This document shows, in pieces, positions 10,495 to 19,511 of a stretch of DNA of 64,000 nucleotides (its first letter is position 1; each line of letters begins with the position of its first letter). Under the pieces are notes generated by a model, which saw only the letters and a program-made list of their open reading frames with translations, was not told the DNA's origin and ran no database searches. The position numbers and the translations under genes were made by a program. This DNA is from Bifidobacterium breve (GTDB taxonomy: Bacteria; Actinomycetota; Thermoleophilia; Solirubrobacterales; Solirubrobacteraceae), in contig CAMDBT010000002.1 of the NCBI GenBank assembly GCA_945889475.1, positions 1 through 64,000 of the forward strand. The letters run 5' to 3'.

Positions 10495-12545
10495 TCGACC
10501 CACTCGAAAAGGGGCCGCTGCGCAGCATCGGCGAATCACCGCTAACGCCTCAGCTCGCGATGCGCGTCGCGGTGCTCGGCGGGATTGCGCTAGTGCTTTT
10601 CGCGATCATCTTCTTCAAGCTTTGGTTTCTCCAGATCTTGACCGGCGACCAGGCCGTCCGCGAGGCGGCCAACAACCGCGTGCGGACGGTCGCTGTCGCC
10701 GCGCCGCGCGGAGCAGTTCTCGATCGCAACGGCAAGACGCTGGTTGAGAACAGGCCGGCCTCGGTGATGCAGCTCGATCCTGCGCAGCTGCCGGCTGCGA
10801 CGCGCGAGGACGCAGCCAGATGGGGCCAGCAGATGACCACTTGGGCGCGCACGCCGCGTGGCCAGCGAGGCCCACGGCCGAAGGTTCCGGCAGCGGCCAA
10901 CACGGCGCTCGAGCAGCGTTACGCGAAGCTCGCTGGGGCGCTCGGAATCTCAGCCAAGACGATTAACGAGCGCGTGATTGAGCAGTTGGCGCAGCTGCCA
11001 TACGCCAACGTTCGAGTGCAGGTCGACGTGCCCACTTCGGTCCGCAATTACTTGCTCGAGCGCCCCGGCCAGTTCCCCGGAGTGAGCGTTGATCAGATCT
11101 ACATGCGCCGCTACCCGGGTGGCGTTGGCGCAGCGCAGCTGCTCGGCGCCGTTGGTCAGGTCAGCCCGGAGCAGCTGAAGGCCGACTCGTTTCGCGGCGT
11201 GATCTCCGGCTCGATAGTCGGGCAAGAGGGGATCGAGCGCTCCTATGATCGATACCTGCGCGGCGCCGACGGCACCAAGAGCATCACGATCGATGCCGCT
11301 GGCAGGCTCAAGGCGCAGCGGACTTCGCGTGAGGCGCGCGCCGGCGATAGCGTCCGCACTTCGCTCGATTCAAATCTTCAGCGAAGCGGCGAGGCCGCCT
11401 TGGCCGCGGCGATGGCCGGCGATGGTACGGCCGGCGCGTTCGTGGCGCTTGATCCCCGTAACGGCAGCGTTTTGGCGCTCGGTTCGGCGCCCACCTACGA
11501 CCCCAGCCTGCGCGCCAAGCCGATCGCCACGCAGGCCGATTATGAGCGGCTCTTTGGTGAGGTGGCAGGAGCGCCGCTGTTCAACCGAGCGATCAGCGGC
11601 GGCTACCCGACCGGTTCAATCTTCAAGCCGATCACGGCGCTCGCCGCGCTCGACAGCGGCCTGATCAACGCCGACACGCAAGTAAGCGATCCTGGCGTTC
11701 TGACGGTCGGCCAGCAGAAGTTCTACAACGCCGGTCGTCAAGCGAACGGGCCGGTCAATCTGGCCCGCGCGCTGCAGCTCTCCTCAGACGTCTACTTCTA
11801 CAAGCTGGGCCGCGACGCCAACCCGCTGAAAGGGCAGATCATCCAGAGTTGGGCTCGCAAACTGGGTCTTGACAGGGCAACTGGAATCGATCTGCCAGGC
11901 GAATCTTCAGGCACAATTCCTGACCGCGGGTGGCGCGCGCAGCAGAACGCCAAGGAGGTTGAGTGGGAGAAGAAGAGCGGCAAGAAGTGCCCGCCGGACT
12001 GCCTCTACTCCGACAAGCGCCCGTGGTCTGTTGGCGACAACATTCAGCTAGCTGTTGGCCAAGGTGATGTGCAGGCCTCGCCGCTGCAGATGGCCGTCGC
12101 CTACTCGGCGATCGCCAACGGCGGCACCGTCGTACGGCCGCACCTTGGCATGACGATTGAGAGCGAGACGGGGCAGCAGTTGGAGCGGATTGCGACGCCA
12201 GCGCTGCGCCGCGTAGCGATCGACCCGAGCGATCGCCAGGCGATCCTCGATGGCCTCCACCAGTCGACGCTCGACGACGGCACCTCCGCAGATGTGTTCA
12301 GCGGCTGGAACCAAGCGAAGTTTCCGGTCTATGGCAAGACCGGTACGGCGGAGCGGCCACCAAGGCCCGATCAGTCGTGGTACGCGGCCTACGTCCCAAG
12401 CGCGACCAAGCCAATCGTGATCGTCGCGACCGTCGAGGACGGCGGCTTCGGCGCCGAAGCGGCAGCCCCCGCGGTCTGCGAGATGCTCGCGACATGGTTC
12501 GCGCAGCCAAGCCGCTGCTCGGCAGGAGCCTCGAGAACGCGATGA
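10491..12545 (+). CDS. mrdA: Penicillin-binding protein 2 (transpeptidase of the elongasome)
   Basis: Class B PBP that cross-links lateral-wall peptidoglycan as the partner of RodA. The 684-aa protein has a cytosolic stub, one transmembrane helix (about residues 22-46), the PBP dimerisation domain (RGAVLDRNGKTL, RYPGG, GQEGIERSYD) and the transpeptidase domain. The nucleophile motif SIFK is at S376-K379, SSD follows at about 428, and KTG is at 616-618. A proline/arginine-rich insert (about 118-135) lies in the N-terminal region. Both ends overlap neighbours by 4 nt. Confidence 0.95.
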   Translation: MIDPLEKGPLRSIGESPLTPQLAMRVAVLGGIALVLFAIIFFKLWFLQILTGDQAVREAANNRVRTVAVAAPRGAVLDRNGKTLVENRPASVMQLDPAQLPAATREDAARWGQQMTTWARTPRGQRGPRPKVPAAANTALEQRYAKLAGALGISAKTINERVIEQLAQLPYANVRVQVDVPTSVRNYLLERPGQFPGVSVDQIYMRRYPGGVGAAQLLGAVGQVSPEQLKADSFRGVISGSIVGQEGIERSYDRYLRGADGTKSITIDAAGRLKAQRTSREARAGDSVRTSLDSNLQRSGEAALAAAMAGDGTAGAFVALDPRNGSVLALGSAPTYDPSLRAKPIATQADYERLFGEVAGAPLFNRAISGGYPTGSIFKPITALAALDSGLINADTQVSDPGVLTVGQQKFYNAGRQANGPVNLARALQLSSDVYFYKLGRDANPLKGQIIQSWARKLGLDRATGIDLPGESSGTIPDRGWRAQQNAKEVEWEKKSGKKCPPDCLYSDKRPWSVGDNIQLAVGQGDVQASPLQMAVAYSAIANGGTVVRPHLGMTIESETGQQLERIATPALRRVAIDPSDRQAILDGLHQSTLDDGTSADVFSGWNQAKFPVYGKTGTAERPPRPDQSWYAAYVPSATKPIVIVATVEDGGFGAEAAAPAVCEMLATWFAQPSRCSAGASRTR

Positions 12546-13741
12546 GCGCGACGACCGTCATCCAACGGAGCAGCGATGAAGCCAAGGCTGAGAAGGCGCT
12601 TAGCTTGCAACTGCCGTTCGATCTCGTGCTGGCGTTGGCGACGCTCGGCCTTGCAGTCTGTTCGCTGCTGACCCTCGCCTCGGCAACGCCAACGGACATC
12701 CCCGGCAGCCCTGACTACTACGTGATTCGTCAGATCATCTACTTCGTCGTCGGCGCAGCGCTGGCGGTTGCGCTTTGGCGCAGCGACTACTCGCGTCTAC
12801 GTGAGATCAAGTACTTCCTCTACGGCCTGCTGATCGTCTCGATCCTGACCGTAATCGTCTTCGGCTCAGTTGCGCGTGGTTCGCGCCGGGCAGTTGAGCT
12901 TCCACTCTTCTCCTTCCAGGCATCCGAACTAGCAAAGGTGTTGTTGATCGTCTCGCTTGCAGCGTTCACGATCGACATGACGCGCCGCATGGCGGACAGT
13001 CGAACGACCGTCCGCTTGATGCTGATCGGGCTGGCGCCCGCAGCTCTTGTGATGCTTCAGCCCGACCTTGGTTCGGCCCTGGTTTTTGTCGCCATCACTT
13101 TGGCGGTTCTATTCATCGCAGGCGTTCCGTGGCAGCACTTCGCGGCGTTTGGCGCACTCGCTGCAGTGGCGATCGCGCTTTCGCTGGCGGTGCTGCCGAA
13201 CGTCGGCATCAACGTTTTGCAGAGTTATCAGAAGGATCGCCTGACGGCGTTCCTGCACCCGTCCGAGACATCGGGCAAAGAGGGCTATCAGCAGAACCAG
13301 TCGCGCATTGCAATCGGGTCCGGCGAGAAGATCGGGCGCGGCAGCGGCGCAACTCAGACCAAGTACAACTTCCTCCCCGAGCATCACACCGACTTTATTT
13401 TCGCCGTAGTTGGCGAACGGTGGGGTTTCGCGGGGGCGGCACTCGTCCTTTCGCTCTACGCGTTGGTCATCTGGCGTGCGCTGCGAATACTGACGATGGC
13501 GAAGAACCTGTACGGCGCATTATTGGCCGGCGGCATCGTCGTGATGCTGATGTTCCAAGTCTTCGTCAACGTGGGAATGACCGTCGGCGTGATGCCGATC
13601 ACGGGAATCCCGTTGCCGCTGATGAGTTACGGAGGCTCGTCGCTAATCGCGACGATGCTGGCCGTCGGTCTGCTGCAGTCAATCTACGCGCACGGCCGCA
13701 AGGCCGCGATGTCGCAGGGACGGGTGCTCCAATTCCAATGA
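12542..13741 (+). CDS. rodA: SEDS glycosyltransferase RodA
   Basis: Polytopic peptidoglycan glycan-strand polymerase that works with PBP2. The 399-aa protein has about ten transmembrane segments. Family landmarks: FQASELAK, MLQPDLGSALVF, the large extracellular loop with KEGYQQNQSRIAIGSG, FLPEHHTDFIFAVVGERWGF, and PLPLMSYGGSSL near the C-terminus. The start overlaps the mrdA stop by ATGA; an upstream in-frame start lies inside mrdA and is not used here. rng starts 13 bp after the stop. Confidence 0.95.
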   Translation: MSATTVIQRSSDEAKAEKALSLQLPFDLVLALATLGLAVCSLLTLASATPTDIPGSPDYYVIRQIIYFVVGAALAVALWRSDYSRLREIKYFLYGLLIVSILTVIVFGSVARGSRRAVELPLFSFQASELAKVLLIVSLAAFTIDMTRRMADSRTTVRLMLIGLAPAALVMLQPDLGSALVFVAITLAVLFIAGVPWQHFAAFGALAAVAIALSLAVLPNVGINVLQSYQKDRLTAFLHPSETSGKEGYQQNQSRIAIGSGEKIGRGSGATQTKYNFLPEHHTDFIFAVVGERWGFAGAALVLSLYALVIWRALRILTMAKNLYGALLAGGIVVMLMFQVFVNVGMTVGVMPITGIPLPLMSYGGSSLIATMLAVGLLQSIYAHGRKAAMSQGRVLQFQ

Positions 13742-13754
13742 AACGAGCAACCCA

Positions 13755-15635
13755 ATGAAAAAACAAGTACTAGTCAGCGTCGACCCGTGGGAAACCCGCG
13801 TCGCGCTGCTCGAGCAGGCAGGAACCCCCGCCAAGGAGCGCGAACAGCGCCCCTCGGAGAAAGCCAACCCGTCGGCTGGCTACCGCGTCGCCGAGCTCTA
13901 CATCGAGCGGCGAGGCAACCGTTCGATCGTCGGCAATGTCTACAAAGGCAAGGTCGACAACGTGATCGATGGCCTCGAAGCGGCATTTATCGACATCGGC
14001 CTCGAGAAGAACGCCTTTCTCCACATTGACGAGATCGTGCTGCCGGGCGTTGAGACGCCGCGGCGCGGCCGCGGCGAAGAGGGTGGCAAGAAAATCAGCT
14101 CACTGCTGAAGAAGGGTCAAGAGGTGGTCGTCCAGGTCGTCAAGGACCCGCTCAAGACGAAAGGCGCGCGCTGCTCGATGGAGCTGGCGATAGCCGGCCG
14201 TTACATGGTTTACACGCCGAGCGGTGAGGGCGTAGGAATCTCGAAGCGGCTTGAAGACAAAGAGCGGGCACGCCTGCGCCGCGCACTGAAGGAACTCGAC
14301 CTCAAGAGCGGCGGCGCAATTCTGCGAACCGCGGCACACGGCGCGAAGAGAGAGGATTTCGAGCGCGAGCTGCCCTATCTCCTGGGGCTTCACGCGGTCC
14401 TGATCGCACGCGCCGAGGGCCAGTCCGCCCCGTCGCTCGTCTTCCAGGAGGCCGATCTTTCGGTCCGCGTCGTGCGTGACATCTTTAGCGTCGACTTCGA
14501 ACGCGCAATCGTCGACGATGAAGGGCAGTACAACCGGCTGCGTTCATTCTTCGAGCGGACAGCGCCGGAGCTCGTTGAGCGGGTAGAGCTCTGGCAGGAA
14601 TCCACGCCGCTGTTTGAGCAGGCTGGCGTCGAGGAGGTAATCGAGGGCGTCACATCGCGCCGCGTTGATCTTCCCAGCGGTGGCTACCTGATGGTCGACT
14701 ACGGCGAAGCATTGACCGTCTTTGACGTCAACTCTGGCTCCTACGTCGGCCGCGGCCGTCAGGCACGGCTTGAGGACACGATCACGAAAACGAACCTCGA
14801 GGCGGCCGATGAGATCGTCCGCCAGTTGCGCCTGCGCGATGTCGGCGGGATAATAGTTATCGACTTCATCGACATGACGAAGGCAAAGAACCGCGACGAT
14901 GTGATGAAGACTCTGCGGAAGGCCCTCAACGAGGACCGTACGAAGACCTTTACGGCTGAAATCTCGAAGCTCGGCCTGGTTGAGATGACGCGCCAGAACG
15001 TCACCGAAGGTGTCCGCGAGGTCATCTCTCGCACCTGCCCGACCTGCGACGGCGACGCTGTGGTCCTCAGCGAAGAGACGATCGCTATTGAGTTCGATCG
15101 TCAGCTGCGCGAGATCGCCGCTCGATCGCCACGGGCGAGCGAGGCCTTCCTGATTCAGATGAACCCGAACGTCAGCGCCGAGTTCACCGGCGTAGGGGCG
15201 AGGATGCTTCGCGAGCTCGAAGCGGCGACCGGCAAGCTGTTCCACTTCGAAGGACAAGACAGCCTGCCGCTTGGGCACTTTGAGGTAACGATGGAGGGCG
15301 GCGCCGAGGCGGTTCGCGAGCGCGCCGTGCCGTATGCAGCTGGCGACGAGGTGCTGGTGGAGCTTGTTGAGCCGCACATGTACAACGTTGACGACGCGGT
15401 CGCGAAGATCGACGGCTACATCGTTTCCGTCGCCGGCGGCGGCCCGTTTTTGGGTCAGCAGCGGATGGTCAAGATCGAAGAGGCCGGGCGAAATTCGGCC
15501 TCGGCGACGCTGCTGGACGCAGAAAACGGCAAAGATGCCCTAGACTCGGCTCCGCAAGGCAGCGAACAAGAGGCTGCTGAGAGCGGCCGCGCCGCTACAC
15601 CAGAAGTGGCGGCCGCCACTGAAGAATCTAACTAG
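13755..15635 (+). CDS. rng: Ribonuclease E/G with C-terminal TRAM-like domain
   Basis: Endoribonuclease of the RNase E/G family for rRNA maturation and mRNA decay. In 626 aa: an S1 domain (about 56-140), the 5'-sensor/RNase H-like region, and the DNase I-like catalytic core with probable metal ligands D324 and D370 and N326 (VFDVN, VIDFID). The zinc-link CPTC is at 428-431. After the catalytic domain, residues about 529-590 (GDEVLVELVEPH...GYIVSVAGGGPFLGQQRMVKIEEAG) look like a TRAM-type beta-barrel, followed by an acidic Ala/Glu tail. No long RNase E-type scaffold is present. rng-rplU-rpmA is a conserved order. Confidence 0.93.
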   Translation: MKKQVLVSVDPWETRVALLEQAGTPAKEREQRPSEKANPSAGYRVAELYIERRGNRSIVGNVYKGKVDNVIDGLEAAFIDIGLEKNAFLHIDEIVLPGVETPRRGRGEEGGKKISSLLKKGQEVVVQVVKDPLKTKGARCSMELAIAGRYMVYTPSGEGVGISKRLEDKERARLRRALKELDLKSGGAILRTAAHGAKREDFERELPYLLGLHAVLIARAEGQSAPSLVFQEADLSVRVVRDIFSVDFERAIVDDEGQYNRLRSFFERTAPELVERVELWQESTPLFEQAGVEEVIEGVTSRRVDLPSGGYLMVDYGEALTVFDVNSGSYVGRGRQARLEDTITKTNLEAADEIVRQLRLRDVGGIIVIDFIDMTKAKNRDDVMKTLRKALNEDRTKTFTAEISKLGLVEMTRQNVTEGVREVISRTCPTCDGDAVVLSEETIAIEFDRQLREIAARSPRASEAFLIQMNPNVSAEFTGVGARMLRELEAATGKLFHFEGQDSLPLGHFEVTMEGGAEAVRERAVPYAAGDEVLVELVEPHMYNVDDAVAKIDGYIVSVAGGGPFLGQQRMVKIEEAGRNSASATLLDAENGKDALDSAPQGSEQEAAESGRAATPEVAAATEESN

Positions 15636-15649
15636 AGCTGAGTGAACTT

Positions 15650-16015
15650 ATGTACGCGATCGTCAAGACCGGAGGCAAGCAGTACCGCGTCGAGCAGGGG
15701 CAAACCTTGCTCGTCGAGCGCCTGCCCGAGGACGCAGGAGCGACGGTGGAACTCGAGCCGCTGCTCTACCGTTCTGATGACGCCGTCTTTGACCCCGCCT
15801 CGCTCTCCAAGGTCAGCGTCAAGGCGAAGGTTGTCGAACACCTGCGCGGTGAGAAGATTCGCGTCTTCAAGTACAAGCCCAAGCGCGGCTACAAGCGCAC
15901 CACCGGTCACCGTCAGGAGCTGACGCGGATCGAAGTCACAGAGATCAAGCAGGCTGGCAAGACTGCCGCCGCAACCAAGAGCGCCGCGGCCAAGCCCGAA
16001 GCGCAGGAGGCCTAA
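15650..16015 (+). CDS. rplU: 50S ribosomal protein L21
   Basis: Binds 23S rRNA domain II. Starts MYAIVKTGGKQYRVEQG, the standard L21 beginning. The KYKPKRGYKRTTGHRQ segment is the family signature. The usual protein is about 103 aa; here 121 aa, because of an Ala/Lys-rich C-terminal extension (AGKTAAATKSAAAKPEAQEA). Only 14 bp separate it from rng, so it may be transcribed with the upstream operon. rpmA follows 6 bp later. Confidence 0.97.
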   Translation: MYAIVKTGGKQYRVEQGQTLLVERLPEDAGATVELEPLLYRSDDAVFDPASLSKVSVKAKVVEHLRGEKIRVFKYKPKRGYKRTTGHRQELTRIEVTEIKQAGKTAAATKSAAAKPEAQEA

Positions 16016-16021
16016 CAGCTA

Positions 16022-16282
16022 ATGGCACATAAGAAGGGCCTCGGCTCATCACGCAACGGCCGTGACTCGCAGTCCAAACGCCTCGGCGTAAAAATCTTCG
16101 CGGGGCAGGCAGTGACCGGCGGAGAGATCATCGTCCGCCAGCGCGGCACGGTCTTCCGCCCGGGGGAGGGCGTCGGAATCGGCCGCGACCACACTCTTTT
16201 TGCCACCGCGCCCGGCGTGGTTGAGTTCACTCGTGGCCGCCGCGGCCGCATTGTGAACGTTGTTAGTGCTGAAGTTGCCTGA
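16022..16282 (+). CDS. rpmA: 50S ribosomal protein L27
   Basis: Ribosomal protein whose N-terminal tail reaches the peptidyl-transferase centre. The 86-aa sequence starts [24 protein letters not shown], without the cleavable leader found in Firmicutes. It keeps the [20 protein letters not shown] core. It is the last gene of the rng-rplU-rpmA group and is followed by a hairpin shared with the convergent SDR gene. Confidence 0.97.
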   Translation: MAHKKGLGSSRNGRDSQSKRLGVKIFAGQAVTGGEIIVRQRGTVFRPGEGVGIGRDHTLFATAPGVVEFTRGRRGRIVNVVSAEVA

Positions 16283-16284
16283 GT

Positions 16285-16313
16285 AGCGGGACGCGGCGCC
16301 CGCGGGCGTCGCT
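16285..16313. terminator. U-less hairpin between convergent rpmA and SDR genes
   Basis: Arms AGCG-(GG bulge)-ACGC and GCGT-CGCT form an 8-bp stem around an 11-nt GC-rich loop. It begins 3 nt after the rpmA stop and ends 3 nt before the 3' end of the SDR gene, so it could serve both directions. There is no T-run on either side. Confidence 0.45.
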
Positions 16314-16315
16314 GC

Positions 16316-17017
16316 TCAGATTCCTTGCGAGGTCGGGCGGATGACTATTTCGTTGACGTCCACGTGCGCGGGCTGGGAGATCGCGTAGAGAACGGCATTG
16401 GCGATGTCGTCGTCGGTCAGCCCGTCGGGAATCGGTGAGCCGTTGTCCCAGAAGGGGGTGTCGACGATGCCGGGATGGATCAGCGTGACGCGCACGCCGC
16501 TGCCGGTTATCTCACCTCGGAGCGACTGGCCGATGCCGTTGACCGCCCACTTCGTTGATGAGTAAAGGCTGCCGGGAATCGCGACGCGGCCAGCGATCGA
16601 ACCGGTCAGCAGGTAGTGACCTTTCGATTCTTTGACTGCGTCGAGCGTTGCGCGGATTGTTAGAGCGGCGCCGAGCACGTTTGTGAGCACCATCTCGCGC
16701 CAGTGCTCAACGCTGGCGCCCTCCTTGCTGAAGCTGCCCTTGCCGCCGAAGCCGGCGTTGACGAAGGCCACGTCGATGCGGCCGAATGCGGCCAGCGCGG
16801 CTTCTACCAGCGCTTCGTTGGCCTCCCAGCTGGTGACGTCGGTCGTCACCGCCAGCGCCCTGCCTTTGCCGCCACAGTCGGCCGCGACCTGTTCGAGCGT
16901 CTCGGCGCTGCGGGCTGCGAGCACGACGTTGTGGCCGAGCGTTGCTGCTGCGCGCGCCGTTGCCGCTCCAATCCCGCTTGATGCTCCGGTTATCAGAACT
17001 ACTTTTTGGTCTCGCAT
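16316..17017 (-). CDS. Short-chain dehydrogenase/reductase
   Basis: NAD(P)-dependent oxidoreductase of the classical SDR family, 233 aa, cytosolic; substrate unknown. Seen: the Rossmann motif TGASSGIG (residues 10-17), the Asp-Val adenine-contact segment TTDVT, FVNAG, the catalytic Ser in TGSIAG and YSSTK with the Tyr-Lys pair. PGIVDTPF after the active site is also typical. A good ribosome site (aggag) precedes the ATG. It is transcribed away from obgE; the roughly 50 bp between them must hold both promoters. Confidence 0.9.
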   Translation of the reverse strand: MRDQKVVLITGASSGIGAATARAAATLGHNVVLAARSAETLEQVAADCGGKGRALAVTTDVTSWEANEALVEAALAAFGRIDVAFVNAGFGGKGSFSKEGASVEHWREMVLTNVLGAALTIRATLDAVKESKGHYLLTGSIAGRVAIPGSLYSSTKWAVNGIGQSLRGEITGSGVRVTLIHPGIVDTPFWDNGSPIPDGLTDDDIANAVLYAISQPAHVDVNEIVIRPTSQGI

Positions 17018-17053
17018 GGCTGCTCCTGTTCAAACCCCGTTGTGCGCAGGTCC

Positions 17054-17059
17054 TAGGGT
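17054..17059 (+). promoter_or_regulatory. Leaderless-type -10 box of obgE
   Basis: TAGGGT lies 9 nt before ATG 17069, with no ribosome site between. It overlaps a CCTAGG palindrome at 17052-17057. It argues for ATG 17069 rather than TTG 17063. Confidence 0.5.
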
Positions 17060-17068
17060 TGGTTGGCG

Positions 17069-18355
17069 ATGATTCACGACAAGGCTCGCATCTTTGCGCA
17101 GGCCGGGCGCGGTGGCGATGGTTGCCTCTCGTTCCGCCGCGAAGCTCACGTACCCCGCGGAGGTCCCGACGGGGGCGATGGCGGCCGCGGCGGCGATGTC
17201 GTGCTGATCTGCGACGGCTCGCTGCGCGACCTCCAGTCGTTGGCTGGCCGAACCGAGCTGAAAGCTGGCCGCGGCGGCCACGGCGAGGGGGCGCTGCGCT
17301 CCGGCGCCGGTGGCCAGTCGCTTGAGATTCAGGTGCCGCCGGGAACCGTGGCCGAGCTTGACGACGGAACGGTTCACGACCTCGTAGTGCCCGGTGCGCG
17401 CGCAGTGGTAGCCAGCGGCGGCTCGGGCGGCCGCGGCAATAATCACTTCAAGAGCTCGACTCGGCAGACGCCACGCTTCTCTGAACGCGGCCTGCCTGGG
17501 GACGAGATTTGGATTGACTTGCGGCTGAAACTGCTCGCCGACGTGGGCCTTGTCGGCGTGCCCAACGCCGGCAAGTCGTCGTTGATCTCGGCCCTGACCC
17601 GCGCCGTCGCCAAGGTCGGCGATTACCCGTTCACGACTTTGGAGCCGCAGCTTGGCGTGCTCGACCGCGGCGACAGGCAGCTCGTGCTCGCTGACATTCC
17701 AGGGCTGATTGAGGGCGCCAGCGGTGGCGCCGGGTTCGGCCATCAGTTCCTCGCCCACGTCGAGCGCACACGGTTGCTGGTTCATCTGCTCGACCTAGCG
17801 CCGCTCGACGGCAGCGACCCTGCGGCCAACTACGAGCTGATCGAAGCTGAGCTTGGCCGCTACAACGCTGAGCTCGCTGCCTTGCCACGGGTGCTCGCGC
17901 TCTCGAAGGCCGATCTCGTCCCCGCCGATGTTGCGACCGCCGTGGCGGCCCAGTGGCGCGCCAAACTCGGCGAGCAGATCCCGGTCGTCGTCACCTCTAG
18001 CGCTACGCGCGAAGGGCTGGACGCGCTCGCCGACGTTCTCGTTCACCGAGTCCCGCTCCAGGCCGCTGCGCCGGAGCTAGCGGCCAGCGAAACGCTCGCC
18101 GAACATCAACTCTTTCGGCCCGGCGCTGGTCGCGAATGGAAGGTCAACCAGATCGGCGACGGCTGCTACCAAGTTAGCGGCGAGCCGGTTGAGCGGCTGC
18201 TCGCTCGTTACGACGTCGAGAACGACGAAGCGCTCGCCCAGATCGAGCAGCGGCTCCGTCGGATGGGCGTGATCGACGCCTTGACGGAGGCTGGCTTCGA
18301 GGCCGGCGACGAGGTTTCGATCGCCGGCGTGATCTTCGAATTGGACGCCGCCTAG
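17069..18355 (+). CDS. obgE: GTPase ObgE/CgtA
   Basis: Ribosome-assembly and stress GTPase. In 428 aa: the Gly-rich Obg domain (AQAGRGGDGCLSFRRE, GPDGGDGGRGG) at about 1-158, then the G domain with G1 GVPNAGKSS, G3 DIPGLIEGAS and G4 SKAD (usually NKxD). A C-terminal OCT-type domain follows (about 340-425, ending GDEVSIAGVIFELDAA). G4 Ser in place of Asn occurs in some GTPases. It lies between rpmA and proB as in many Gram-positive genomes, though here an inverted SDR gene separates it from rpmA. Confidence 0.96.
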   Translation: MIHDKARIFAQAGRGGDGCLSFRREAHVPRGGPDGGDGGRGGDVVLICDGSLRDLQSLAGRTELKAGRGGHGEGALRSGAGGQSLEIQVPPGTVAELDDGTVHDLVVPGARAVVASGGSGGRGNNHFKSSTRQTPRFSERGLPGDEIWIDLRLKLLADVGLVGVPNAGKSSLISALTRAVAKVGDYPFTTLEPQLGVLDRGDRQLVLADIPGLIEGASGGAGFGHQFLAHVERTRLLVHLLDLAPLDGSDPAANYELIEAELGRYNAELAALPRVLALSKADLVPADVATAVAAQWRAKLGEQIPVVVTSSATREGLDALADVLVHRVPLQAAAPELAASETLAEHQLFRPGAGREWKVNQIGDGCYQVSGEPVERLLARYDVENDEALAQIEQRLRRMGVIDALTEAGFEAGDEVSIAGVIFELDAA

Positions 18356-18366
18356 TCGGCCGCGGC

Positions 18367-18372
18367 TACGCT
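18367..18372 (+). promoter_or_regulatory. Leaderless-type -10 box of proB
   Basis: TACGCT lies 9 nt before ATG 18382. A TTGGAC sequence 20 bp upstream might act as a weak -35. No Shine-Dalgarno sequence is present in the short gap. Confidence 0.55.
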
Positions 18373-18381
18373 GCGCAGGCA

Positions 18382-19473
18382 ATGGCTCGTTACGTCATAA
18401 AACTTGGCTCCAACATCGTCGCCGACGAAGCGGGGGTGCTCCGAGCCGACCTCTTGACCGCTGTCTGCAGTGAGGTGGCCGCCCGGCACGAGGCGGGCGA
18501 TTCGGTCGTGCTCGTCTCCAGCGGCGCGATTGCGCGCGGGATTGAGGTGCTGGAGCTCGGTCGACGCCCGCAGGCGATGGCCGACCTGCAGGCTGCCAGC
18601 GCAGTCGGTCAAGGGAAGCTCTATCGCGTCTACGACGAACTGCTGCGCGAGCGCGGTATAACAAGCGCGCAGGTGCTGCTGACCTTCTTCGACGTAGGTC
18701 ACCGCAGCCACTACCTCAACGCCCGCCAGACGCTCAGCAGGCTGCTGGAGTGGGGCGTGGTACCGGTGGTCAACGAGAATGACACAACGGCAACCGAGGA
18801 AATTTCATTCGGCGACAACGATTTCCTCGCTGCGCAGGTCGCGATCATGGTCGGCGCCGACCGGCTTGTGCTGCTGACCAATCAGGATGGCCTCCACGAA
18901 GCCGATCCGCGCAGCGATCCCAACGCGCCGCTTGTCGGCGAGATCGGCCATCCGTCGCAGCTGAGCGAGTATCAGATCGGCCAAGCGCCGTCAGGGCACG
19001 GTTCCGGCGGGATGCGCTCCAAGGTCGTCGCCGCAGAGATGGCGACGGCGGCAGGGATCCCGACGACGGTCGCCAGCGGCATCCGCGCAGGGGCGCTGGC
19101 GCGCGCGCTCAGCGGTGAGCCTGAAGGGACTCGCTTCGCTGCCCAAGAGGAGCGCTATTCGAGCTTTGAGCTCTGGCTGCGCTACGCCAAACCTGTCCGC
19201 GGCACGCTAACGATCGACGAAGGGGCAGAGCTCGCGCTGCGCGAGGCGGGCGCCTCGCTGCTGCCGGTTGGGATTAGCGCAGTTGAAGGCCAGTTCGAAG
19301 CCGGCGACGCGGTCGAGCTTCACGGCCCGGCGGGGGCGATTGGCAGAGGGATCTGCAACTACTCAGCCGACGAGCTTGGCCGTGTTGTTGGGCTCGGATC
19401 GGATCAAGTTGAGCTGATCATCGGGCGCTCGCCGGAGGTTGCTGTCCACCGTGATTACCTGGTGTTCGGGTAG
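18382..19473 (+). CDS. proB: Glutamate 5-kinase
   Basis: First step of proline synthesis: phosphorylates glutamate at the gamma carboxylate. The 363-aa protein has the amino-acid kinase fold (YVIKLGSNIV, VLVSSGAIARG, PVVNENDTTATEEISFGDND, LLTNQDGLHEADPR, GSGGMRSKVVAAEMA). A C-terminal PUA domain follows from about residue 275 (GTLTIDEGAELALRE). The stop overlaps the possible GTG 19473 upstream of proA. It forms a unit with proA, but proA also carries its own box. Confidence 0.97.
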   Translation: MARYVIKLGSNIVADEAGVLRADLLTAVCSEVAARHEAGDSVVLVSSGAIARGIEVLELGRRPQAMADLQAASAVGQGKLYRVYDELLRERGITSAQVLLTFFDVGHRSHYLNARQTLSRLLEWGVVPVVNENDTTATEEISFGDNDFLAAQVAIMVGADRLVLLTNQDGLHEADPRSDPNAPLVGEIGHPSQLSEYQIGQAPSGHGSGGMRSKVVAAEMATAAGIPTTVASGIRAGALARALSGEPEGTRFAAQEERYSSFELWLRYAKPVRGTLTIDEGAELALREAGASLLPVGISAVEGQFEAGDAVELHGPAGAIGRGICNYSADELGRVVGLGSDQVELIIGRSPEVAVHRDYLVFG

Positions 19474-19499
19474 TGATAGCGGGCGCCGTCGCGCCTGAC

Positions 19500-19505
19500 T
19501 ACTCT
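19500..19505 (+). promoter_or_regulatory. Possible leaderless -10 box of proA
   Basis: TACTCT lies 6 nt before ATG 19512, which would place the transcript start at the ATG itself. It may be an internal promoter, since proB ends only 38 bp upstream. Confidence 0.4.
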
Positions 19506-19511
19506 CTGCTG

